Of a stretch of DNA of 64,000 nt, positions 57,154 through 64,000 are shown piece after piece. Position 1 is the first letter of the stretch. Every line of letters begins with the position of its first letter. The notes beneath the pieces are model-generated. The model was not told the DNA's origin and searched no databases. It worked only from the letters and a program-made list of their open reading frames with translations. Source of the DNA: Sweltsa coloradensis (lineage: Eukaryota; Arthropoda; Insecta; Plecoptera; Chloroperlidae); assembly GCA_024449915.1 (NCBI GenBank), contig JAMZAV010000008.1:992001-1056000 (forward strand). Direction: 5' to 3'. The translations under genes were made by a program, and so were the position numbers.

Positions 57154-58656
57154 ACAAAAAGTACATCTAGGGCCTATACCAATGTTAAGGAGATAAGAGG
57201 CTCCTAAACACGTGTGATGCACACGTATTAGCACAACTATTCCACTAGCTTATGTAGTTTGTTTTCCTTTCATACATATTCATTTCACGCAAGGAAGCGG
57301 ATATATTTTAGAGTGACACCCTCTTTAAGATTATTGAGTGGTGCTACTAACACTATAATAACATTAATTCATTTAATATGGGAAAAATTTAATAAATTAC
57401 TAGACATTTAAGTAAAGCTTCAGGTTAGTTATTTAAATCTTGGTTCGGCATTGGGAAGCATCCTATCACAGGACAAACAAAACTTTTTGGATAGGCTTAA
57501 CGAAACATCGTAGAGCAGTGGGTCTTTTTACATGATTTATACCAAAAATTACACACAAGCAAGTTGTATAAGTTTTTGTTTAGTTTACACATCTAATGTA
57601 AGTAGGAATTCTATGGGTAATTTATGCTAAACACATCTAGCATTGGTCATAAAACAACGGATTCTAAAACCTAACATTGATTCCTTCAAAGCAAGAAGCA
57701 CCAAGTCATTCGTAGGCCTAGCTATGTAGACCGTAGACCTATGGTAGATCTACAGGGAAACCATAACAAAGCAGGGCTAATCGCTTACCTTGTATGAGAG
57801 AGCTATTGAGCCACTTGACATAATAACTGTTTGGATAGAGCAGGAGAACCTCATTACTGACTATCGAGATGGGTAAAAGTAGAGCACCTCCCAACGACAC
57901 TGACAGTGAGAACGTGCACAACAGCAGGCTGTAACAGACATTCACAAATAGGACGGTAATTAAAAGTAGGCCTAATTTTAATGTTTAACTAAGATAATAA
58001 TAAAATAATAATTAGAATAACAATGTACAATAAGACAATAATTATGAAATAATATTTCAAATGTAGGCCTATATTCAAAATGTATAATCTTACAGAGATG
58101 TATTGGAGTTGTGACGATCAGCAGTTAATATATCGGTAATTTCTGGTATTATCTTTTTCTAAGATATAGGTCTATAGGCCTAGGCTTCCTATGTAGTTAA
58201 CACACGTCCTTAATTGTGTTTTTCAACTTATAGTGTAGTTTTTGTCAGTGAAGGTTAGAGGAACATTTACAATACTGACACGTATTGACGATTATAACAC
58301 AAATTGGAAGTACCAAAATGGAATTACAGTAAGTGTCAAAAAGAAGTTAACAGTGTTCGGTGACTACTGATTTGATTTGAATTATGTAATTTGATAGTTC
58401 TACATGAAATATGGAACTGTCACAATTGCCAATTATGGCAATCAACAACTTGAAAACCAGCTAGGTTACAAAGACCTTACATTGCACAGTGATGTGGGCT
58501 ATGCAAGGTTTACAGTGGACATCTGGCATACCTGATTCTGTAAACAGAAGCCTCAATGTCATCCAGAGCGTAGTAATCATCGTGGTCTCGCCGCCGGTAT
58601 CGGCTGATCAGAGCATAGCTCGACACAAACAGGAGGATGAACAGCAGAAGAAAAAT
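47628..58656 (-). CDS. LMBR1/LMBR1L-family multi-pass membrane protein (partial gene, 8 exons)
   Basis: Eight minus-strand exons (58532-58656, 57789-57928, 55729-55959, 55391-55459, 52874-53158, 50783-50937, 50062-50293, 47628-47784) join in phase to 1394 nt, or 464 residues plus two bases. The product follows vertebrate LMBR1/LMBR1L along its whole length, with family-typical segments such as SIVSNEVLLLYPNSYYVKWL, FTESEGFAGYRK, YLPFLYSCISFLGV, CTPLGFVRLF and LDLLGDFGRIEWLGNF. LMBR1L is known as a lipocalin-1-interacting receptor that also acts in ER/plasma-membrane quality control; LMBR1 is the host of a limb enhancer in vertebrates. About nine hydrophobic segments are visible, plus a long charged loop (about residues 200-300). 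The N-terminal residues before the first helix (about 40 by family comparison) and the last residues (about 25) are not securely placed. I cannot tell LMBR1 from LMBR1L; invertebrates usually carry a single gene. Confidence 0.92.
48840..49640 (+). pseudogene. 3' end of a Penelope-like retroelement (GIY-YIG domain)
   Basis: Two overlapping frames encode one degraded protein end. 48868 to about 49029 gives PPGSYPCDSARCKTCQ, a Cys motif. About 49015-49328 gives NVIYQLRCSRCPAEYIGLTT, then R-x2-GHRHD and ELRRWELAHQWI, ending in TAG. The Cys motif followed by a Y-x(n)-YIG-x(n)-R-x(n)-H pattern is typical of the C-terminal GIY-YIG endonuclease of Penelope-like elements. A frameshift near 49020 breaks it. 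The reverse transcriptase is absent, as in a 5'-truncated copy. It lies antisense in an LMBR1-like intron. Confidence 0.62.
50062..50293 (-). CDS. LMBR1-like exon (seventh and eighth helices)
   Basis: The acceptor is TTGTTTCCAG|C and the donor TTTTAG|GTGAGA. It encodes two helices separated by a basic loop (VKNIRPKKKATSF): LGPYGAALEIVLIFYLVVTS and INCTLILILSTALPLLSRIL. Both align with the C-terminal half of LMBR1L. Confidence 0.93.
50783..50937 (-). CDS. LMBR1-like exon (sixth helix)
   Basis: The acceptor is AATTTTCAG|A and the donor CACGG|GTATGT, ending in phase 0. It encodes KLRHASSLRRNCIYPIAM and a long hydrophobic helix through SLSLLVGLKALPLSTR, matching the family's segment after the central loop. 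Confidence 0.88.
51650..52730 (+). pseudogene. second GIY-YIG retroelement end, split by a hAT MITE
   Basis: 51717-51780 encodes QYIGLTTNTLHARINGHRQD, nearly the same as the copy at 48945-49328. After the MITE (51866-52334), 52343-52420 encodes ELKRWELAFLW, the matching later part. The frame is shifted and shortened. The 3' flank (52600-52720) also parallels that of the first copy. It is an older or more damaged relative. Confidence 0.6.
51866..52334. mobile_element. hAT-type MITE splitting a retroelement remnant
   Basis: Perfect ends TAGAGGTCCGTG and CACGGACCTCTA, flanked by perfect 8-bp duplications ccgatggt. It is 469 bp, AT-rich, with recurring AATAAAACCAT words. It separates the two halves of a GIY-YIG-type coding remnant. 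Confidence 0.92.
52874..53158 (-). CDS. LMBR1-like exon (cytoplasmic loop)
   Basis: The acceptor is GTACTTGCAG|T. It encodes CTPLGFVRLFGVVGRYLVKP and then a charged, helix-forming loop to QNLL. The donor is ambiguous: the shorter form (end 52874, CTTG|GTTCAG) gives the best fit to vertebrate LMBR1L (LLDKLRHAS against LLEKRRKAS). A second donor 30 bases on (end 52844, CTTG|GTTTGT) would add ten residues in frame. I chose the shorter form from the protein comparison. Confidence 0.85.
53501..53654. mobile_element. small TA-type MITE
   Basis: Ends ATAGACACTAT and ATAGTGTCTAT with a second inner inverted pair GACTCCAAACAAA / TTTGTTTGGAGTC, 154 bp. It is more GC-rich than its surroundings and lies in an upstream (5') intron of the LMBR1-like gene. 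Confidence 0.7.
54370..54817. mobile_element. probable hAT-type MITE with ATCGATTCC motifs
   Basis: Ends TAAGGATGACAT and ATGTTATCCCTA are imperfect inverted repeats. Subterminal AATCGATTCC repeats occur several times on both sides. Flanking duplications are not clean (atataatg, atataggt). Confidence 0.55.
55391..55459 (-). CDS. LMBR1-like exon (short, fifth helix)
   Basis: A 69-base exon with acceptor CTATTTCAG|A and donor CTAT|GTAAGT. It encodes LWTYYLPFLYSCISFLGVLM, close to the vertebrate sequence at this position. It is a multiple of three and has matching end phases, so it could be skipped without a frameshift. Confidence 0.9.
55729..55959 (-). CDS. LMBR1-like exon (third and fourth helices)
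   Basis: The acceptor is TTTGTTTCAG|G and the donor CTCA|GTAAGT. It encodes LWSLVFLFSNLSLFILLPFS, the conserved FTESEGFAGYRK loop, and a further helix ending near YVMSAVIDTDN. The exon enters with one base carried over and leaves with one. Confidence 0.93.
56190..56850. mobile_element. diverged internal copy of the 44053-44869 element
   Basis: GCTATTTCAGCACGTTTGA, then further words (ATTCTCCAAAATTCTTTCTT, GATTAGAAATATTAGTGA, AAGGATGTTTATT) occur in the same order and orientation as at 44175-44500. The hAT ends are lost. It lies in an LMBR1-like intron. Confidence 0.65.
57789..57928 (-). CDS. LMBR1-like exon (second helix)
   Basis: The acceptor is TCTGTTACAG|C and the donor TACAAG|GTAAGC. 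It encodes LLLCTFSLSVSLGGALLLPI followed by SIVSNEVLLLYP, one of the most conserved parts of the family, and ends at the codon for the Gly before LWSLVFL. Confidence 0.92.
58532..58656 (-). CDS. LMBR1-like exon (first helix)
   Basis: The acceptor is TTTTATTTCAG|A and the donor ATCAG|GTATGC. It begins in phase 0 with IFLLLFILLFVSSYALISRY, a membrane helix, followed by a charged segment RRRDHDDYYALDDIEASVYR that matches the family's acidic DD-x-D region. It is the most upstream exon I can identify, so a start exon must lie further upstream (right) or outside the window. Confidence 0.85.
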
Positions 58657-58738
58657 CTGAAATAAAAGTTAAGAAACAATCAATGAAGTATTCATGTTTA
58701 GTGTTGGTAAATTTTATGTAGGGCCTAGGCCTACTACC

Positions 58739-58840
58739 AGACATCCCGGTTTTACCGGAATCATCCCTTGTTGTTGTCAGTCCCAGTGTAGACATCCCGG
58801 TTTTACCGGAATCATCCCTTTTTGTTGTCAGTCCCAGTGT
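58739..58840. repeat. 51-bp tandem duplication near an LMBR1-like exon
   Basis: GACATCCCGGTTTTACCGGA and the following bases occur twice with period 51 (58740 and 58791), and CCGGTTTTACCGG is itself palindromic. It is in the intron some 80 bases upstream of the 58656 acceptor. Confidence 0.88.
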
Positions 58841-59032
58841 CCCCAAAAAAGTTGTGTCGACCAAATGTACAAGTTTTCAGAGTGAAACTCTGAAAACCTT
58901 AACTCATTGTTTTAATGTTTTAAATATTAACATTCCTACAAGTTTAGTAACGTAAATTTACTGCAGGCATACAAACAATAACAAGTCTGGCAATATAATG
59001 TAGATCTAGGTTACTTTACAAGTCTATTAAGT

Positions 59033-59034
<2 letters not shown>

Positions 59035-59064
<30 letters not shown>
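59035..59064. repeat. 30-base poly-C tract
   Basis: Thirty C on the + strand without interruption. It may form i-motif/quadruplex structures and is prone to length errors in sequencing. Confidence 0.95.
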
Positions 59065-59066
<2 letters not shown>

Positions 59067-59529
59067 AAACCAAATATCAAAACAAAACATACATGTACTT
59101 TGGGGTTGTCGTTTAAAGTTAAACGCGCATGTAAACGTTTACATTTTTATATAAACGTGTAAATGATTTGTTATTTTTTTGTGAAATGTCATTTTGTTAT
59201 CACTTTCGGAGCCTACACAGACACAGGCTAACAATAGGCTGATAATTTTTTTAAAGTGCTTAATTTTGGTGGAGGTGTGGGGTCCCAGGCTTTAAAGGCA
59301 TCTTGTCTGTTACACATGGTGGAAGTGCCGGGTCATTCAATGCGAGTGTGAGAATAAAACCCTTGTTAATTATTCGTCGGCCGGTCATATGTACAAAACT
59401 ACGATTTTTGTTGTAAAACCTAGGCCTCCACCCACCTTATTTTTTTTTTTTTTTTAAATAGGGCTAAAAACGTTTAAACATTAAAATTTCAAGGGGTTAA
59501 ACTTTTAGGAAATTGTTTGCTTTTTCCCA

Positions 59530-59830
59530 TCCCTAATTATTTTAAATATTTGCACTCCCTTCTATCTCGTATTAAAACCTAAAATAATTGGGGGGGGGGT
59601 AGCTTAATGGTAGCCCCCCCCCCCCCCCCATTCTTCGAAACTAAGTTTTGTTAGCATGTATTCATAGCACCCAAAATGCACCACTTTGCACCCCCTCCCA
59701 TTTCGTGTTAAAGCCAAAAATAATGGGGGGCTAACATAAAGAACACCCCCCCCCATTATTCAAACTATGTAGGTTTTACTAGCATGTATATATTGCACCC
59801 AAAAAGCGGCATTTTGCACCCTCTTCCATT
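59530..59830. repeat. three diverged tandem units with GCACCCAAAATGCACC
   Basis: Units of about 130 bases share TAGCATGTAT, TTGCACCC, CCATTTCGTGTTAAA and a G- or C-run. They are alternately G-rich and C-rich because of the homopolymers. Confidence 0.6.
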
Positions 59831-59839
59831 CGGATCACT

Positions 59840-61639
59840 AGAGGTTAACACGATGACGCTTAACACCGCTACATACAGAAGCTATTTAATTTACGATATG
59901 GACACAAGTCCATCAATTAGTAGCTTAGGAATGTGTATACGGTGACATCCTATAGCAACGAGGCACTTACTAAATTCTAAGTTTGTTCCGAATTAGCCTT
60001 GATTCTGTTGATTCTGGCGCCGCCTGGGGGTGGAATCGTGTCCAACTTTGTTGATCGGTGTTTTACTATTTAAAATACTGGTCCCTAGTTGACCATTGTT
60101 CGCTCGTCCATGGCGTCAGCGCCGACAGGATAGGCTTGGTCTGCTTTAAATTAAAGCCCCCACTCGTCCGTTTTGGACAGGGTTTTTGTGGTGTTGGACT
60201 GCATGGTAGATGCATTTTAGCTAGCAGGCTAAGCAAATATTTATAGGCCTAGAAAATGTAGTAGTAGGGTGCAAGACACAAAATAAGTGCTGTGGTGGAG
60301 CAGACATCAAAGGACTGCAGGTATTTTGTAAGAAAGCTCCCAACCTTACCCCAGTACATTTATAATGTGTAATGATTTCTTCATATGTGAATAATGAATG
60401 CATTGCAAGAATGAAAAGTGAGGCCTAGCCTCAGTTGCCTCACCAAGCGCACCGTCACTGGCTTATAACATCTCATGTGATTGCGCTATGTGAAATGTGT
60501 GAAAATGAACCAAATAAGCCCATATAATAGGCAAGACCGAGCTGGCAGACCAACCACATAAGGGTCTCGAGATAGCAAACACTTGTTTTATTTTATGTCA
60601 AGGAATTAAGGTAAAGTAAAGGGGAGGGGGAACCAGTGCTCGCCTCTAGCTTTCGGGAGTAAGCTACTACCTAAGTAACAGGTCACCCGCACAAAGGTTG
60701 AGTGGTAGACAAAATTATGATCCCATAGTTCCCCATACTAGATCCTCCATAATGTATAGTATTCACAACAGGATCCATGTAATTTTACGTCTTGAACTTA
60801 AAAATCGCGAAAATATGATGTCACTGCTCTGTAGGTACTTGAGAACAAGAAATATAAATCTACCAATCTGAAATAACATAGTGTTCATTTACATCGATAA
60901 TTGTAGGGCCTATGCTAGTCCAAGAATTTGTTTAGGCCTATAGAGATAGGGCCCGCCGAAGACGTACCAATATCAATAAAGAAAGTTAAGGCAGTGACTT
61001 AGCAAGTACCTTATTGCAAGTCCCACATGCTAACATGTCCACAAACAAATGAAGCATTGCGAATGACAAATTGAGGTGAAGTAAAAACGCTGGCGTCACA
61101 TTCATGTGTCAGGGAGAAGAAGCAATTCCCTTATTTGCTGATAATTGTGTGATATGCAAATCTGTTTGGACAGAATGAGGTTAACAATGCTGTCAAGTGA
61201 TACAAATATATGGTAGCCTGCTGATAACAAGCCTCGCGGTAGCGTTGCTACTTCCACAAGGATTCAACCTACAAACAAGTTGAAGATGTCCATGTTTAAG
61301 GAAATTGTAGGGTATGCAACTTTTATGTTTTAAAAATCGATTGATAATTGAACAAAAACATCGATGGTTTGTTGAACACTCAAGCAGAAAAACACTTGCA
61401 GTCGAAGAAGAACACGCAGATAAAATATTATCTAGCATTGAAATCTCTTGGTGGAGGTGCAGAGAACACAAAATGTCCCTTTTAAATAGGCTAGCCCCGC
61501 CCCCTCACGATTCATCAATAACATTCTGTATCACCCATCCTTGTTGAAAAGCAATGTCAAAAAGTGCATGCCACTCTGCCCTGAAACTCACGTATACCGC
61601 TAGTTAGAGCAGGAGGGCGAGCTAGTGAACTTCTGAGTC
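59840..61639. other. upstream region of the LMBR1-like gene
   Basis: The missing first exon(s) may lie here or further right. 59990-60200 is GC-richer and includes a minus-strand CCATGGACGAGCG start-like word followed by a stop after eight codons. No segment matches the family's N-terminus convincingly. Confidence 0.3.
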
Positions 61640-62820
61640 GGGTTAATAAGTGTGAATAAGTAGTTTGTCCACGTAGTATTTTAACGAAATAATGATTTTA
61701 AGTAATCATGATTATGAAAGTGTTTTTTTGCCTCCTTGGTAATGGTGTGTCCAAAGTTCCAGCTGTTTATAATGCCAACTCGCCAGATGTGATGTCAATG
61801 TTTAGGAGCATCAAAATGTCATGATTTATATTATTTTTTTTATTTATTAATCTCCAACAACAGGTATTACCCCACCCACAAGTGTTGGGTAACTAAAACT
61901 AAACAACAAAACACACAATTGAAAACAATACAAACACGTTATATACAAATAATTGGATGAGCGAAGCGAAGACTTCAATTTCACTGACCCCTCAAAAAAT
62001 TTAGCTCCAATGTTTTTTTTTGTTTGTTTGTATTTTTGTCTGTTTGTTCGCTCTCTACCGGGAAAACAGCATATGCAATCTCGATGAAAATTGGAGGGCA
62101 CCTTCCAAATCTCTTAACTTAGACCTGCCACGTTTTTGGGTACAATCGAAGAAATATTTCTCATGAATATCATACTTTTACGATTTTTTTAGATTTTTAG
62201 TGCGATATTTTCGTGACATTTGGGCCGATTCTGACCAAACGGGTGGGGCTACAACGTTCATATTTTACACGGACATTAAGGTTATGGTGATGTAGTACCT
62301 TGTGAAAGAAAAAGTTGGAAAGTTAGGCAGAATCCATAGAAATAAAGGTTTTAATATAAGTTTTTTGAGGTACATAATAACAATTAACAAGTAACAATAG
62401 AAACTTGACAACAATCACCTACAATGCGTTCAAAAAGCACTTGCAAAGTAAAGAGATCCCACGCAAACTAAAAACTTACAAAAAAAAGCTCATCCATCAA
62501 CGTGACTGAAAAAAGCGTTTGTGAAGCTTCCTAGTTAAATACATGAACAAGTAGTACTTCAAAATTAAAATATTAAATACAACAAGAAAAACTTGAATTT
62601 AACAAAAGTATATAGGGCCTATATAAAAATTCGTACACTTCATGAATACTTTATTTTTAGGATATATTGGTCAAGGCTTGGCGTTAAAATAGTTGTGTTC
62701 TTCTTCTTCAGTTTTAGATACCGTTATTTTATTTACTTTTTGCCGATCCTGTGGCCATAGTGCGTGGGCGACAGTGCTGCGATCCCTCGGCGACCGCCAC
62801 CTTAATTGGTTCTACCTATA
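61640..62820 (-). mobile_element. second copy of the TATAGGTGG MITE, split by an insertion
   Basis: 62629-62820 matches the left part of the copy at 41598-42116 in reverse, and about 61665-61830 matches its middle. The junctions fall at adjacent positions of copy 1 (near 41790), so some 800 bp (61831-62628) was inserted later. The insert contains the CTAGT-ended repeat at 61954-62535. The far end near 61640 is diverged. Confidence 0.75.
61954..62535. mobile_element. CTAGT-ended repeat, family A copy 3 (inverted)
   Basis: It starts TGGATGAGCGAAGCGAAG and ends GTGAAGCTTCCTAGT. It is inside the segment that interrupts the MITE at 61640-62820, so it arrived after that MITE. Confidence 0.72.
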
Positions 62821-64000
62821 CCAATCGAGAAAACATCTTTTGCTCAGCAACGTGTAGAACGTTTTAGCTCGTGGCAGATCCCGAACGCGTAGCTCAAAGA
62901 GAGTTGAATGTTTTCTGAAAAGTACATAGTGCGCTTACTCATTGCTGTAGGCCAGTAGGCGGTCGATGGATCTGTCCAGGTGAACCACGGAGCATAAACG
63001 CATCAATATATCTCATACATACTAGCACATTTCAAACAAACTAGGCCTACATATGAAGTTTTTTTCTGCATGCTTAGGGCTATATGCCGGTGTTAAAAAA
63101 TTGTGACATTTTGTCAATCTTATTTGGTTTTGAGGTCATCAAATATACACTATAAATCCGTGTTGTGCAGTACATTTAAATATTAATCAAAAGTAATTTA
63201 ACTTTTCAGCAAAAAATGTTTAGTTTTACATCATGCTTGTAGAAGAAAGACCACGGAACACGATGCCTTTTTTTTGTTTTTGTCTAAACACTATATCTTC
63301 GGCTACAGAGATAGTTCTTTACAACACTTGTAAAATATTTGGCCGTCTGCAAGGACATGAAGAGTGCACATTGTTTACGTCACGATGTGGCTGCGGGCAC
63401 ATCCACTATTATTATTGTTGTCATTAAATCATGTGTCATTACTTACTGTTACTAGGTAGTTACTTCTAGTTTTCTGCAGGTTTTTTAAATTCCTGGGAAA
63501 CCCTAGGGTTGTGATGTCCTTTGAGACTATGAAGAACCCATGGCATTTATTAATCTAGCAAAATCATTTTACAACAAGATGAGGTTCCCACTAAATATTG
63601 GGGAACATCTATATGCCTAGAGCGGTTTAGAAATAAAGAGCTCCCTCCATGTTATGATGGGAAACACAAATGGACAATGTATTTCAGGTGAATAAGAGCT
63701 GGTCACTCGGTATGATGACATTAGTATTTTAGCTACTTTAAATGCTAAATACTATGGGGATCATCAATCTATGAACACTTCTAAGGAAGCGTTTTTGTCT
63801 CGTATAGGCCTTAGGCCAATAAGATTTCACAAACTACAGCAAATGTATTATAAGCATCTTTGAAGACAATATTTTAAAATTGGTATGGCATAGTGTAGAG
63901 GAATCCATACAAAAAAGAAAAAAAAGAGAAAAAAAAGTTCACCCAAGTGAACTTACGTCAACTAAGTTGAGAAAACAGCAAAAATATCCGCCATCTAGAA
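62821..64000. other. right end of window, no gene recognised
   Basis: On the minus strand around 62938-63000 a stretch reads VVHLDRSIDRLLAYSNE up to a strong donor-like CAATGA|GTAAGC, but no start or acceptor is evident. Near 63937 a 20-base palindrome (AAGTTCACCCAAGTGAACTT) occurs. Confidence 0.3.

Noticed and set aside
58577..58864. 95-codon minus-strand frame overlapping the first LMBR1-like exon
   Set aside because: It reads the exon in the wrong frame and runs through a 51-bp tandem duplication; the frame with IFLLLFILLF fits the family and joins the next exon in phase.
63937..63957. 20-base palindrome near the window end, considered as a transposon end
   Set aside because: No matching partner end is visible inside the window.

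Overview
The window is animal nuclear DNA, not prokaryotic. It is AT-rich, has long introns with GT-AG junctions, and is crowded with DNA-transposon remnants. Two protein-coding genes can be assembled exon by exon.

Gene 1 (+ strand, coding span 10223-28265) has six exons joined in consistent phases. It encodes 433 residues: an N-terminal signal-like segment, a low-complexity middle, one transmembrane segment, and a C-terminal domain with two cysteine pairs that resembles the arthropod DM4/12 family. Gene 2 (- strand, eight exons between 58656 and 47628) encodes most of an LMBR1/LMBR1L-type multi-pass membrane protein: 464 residues in frame, lacking the start exon and, with certainty, the last exon. 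A weak last-exon candidate lies at 35163-35301, with a poly(A) signal at 33632. The DM4/12-like domain would favour an arthropod, and a marine invertebrate is likely. Dense TAGGCCTA-type words in the right half fit several invertebrate groups, so I do not name a species.

Layout. 1-10 kb: no gene; hAT-type MITEs, a tRNA-like sequence and a 1.4-kb near-perfect inverted repeat. 10.2-28.3 kb: gene 1, whose introns hold a CAAT-rich minisatellite with nested hAT elements, TTAA-flanked elements, a CACT-ended element and CTAGT-ended repeats. 28.3-33.6 kb: gene 1 3' flank and repeats. 33.6-47.6 kb: probable gene 2 3' part, including a piggyBac-like internally deleted element with TTAA duplications and several hAT MITEs. 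47.6-58.7 kb: gene 2 exons; two introns hold opposite-strand 5'-truncated retroelement ends with GIY-YIG endonuclease remnants (probably Penelope-like), one of them split by a hAT MITE. 58.7-64 kb: gene 2 upstream region with poly-C, diverged repeats and a MITE split by a later insertion.

The main points worth following are the fivefold tandem duplication of the exon 3 / splice-donor junction in gene 1, the unusual paired in-frame donors in gene 2, and the datable nesting of several transposon families. The two genes show no sign of functional linkage; they converge, with 3' ends facing each other.
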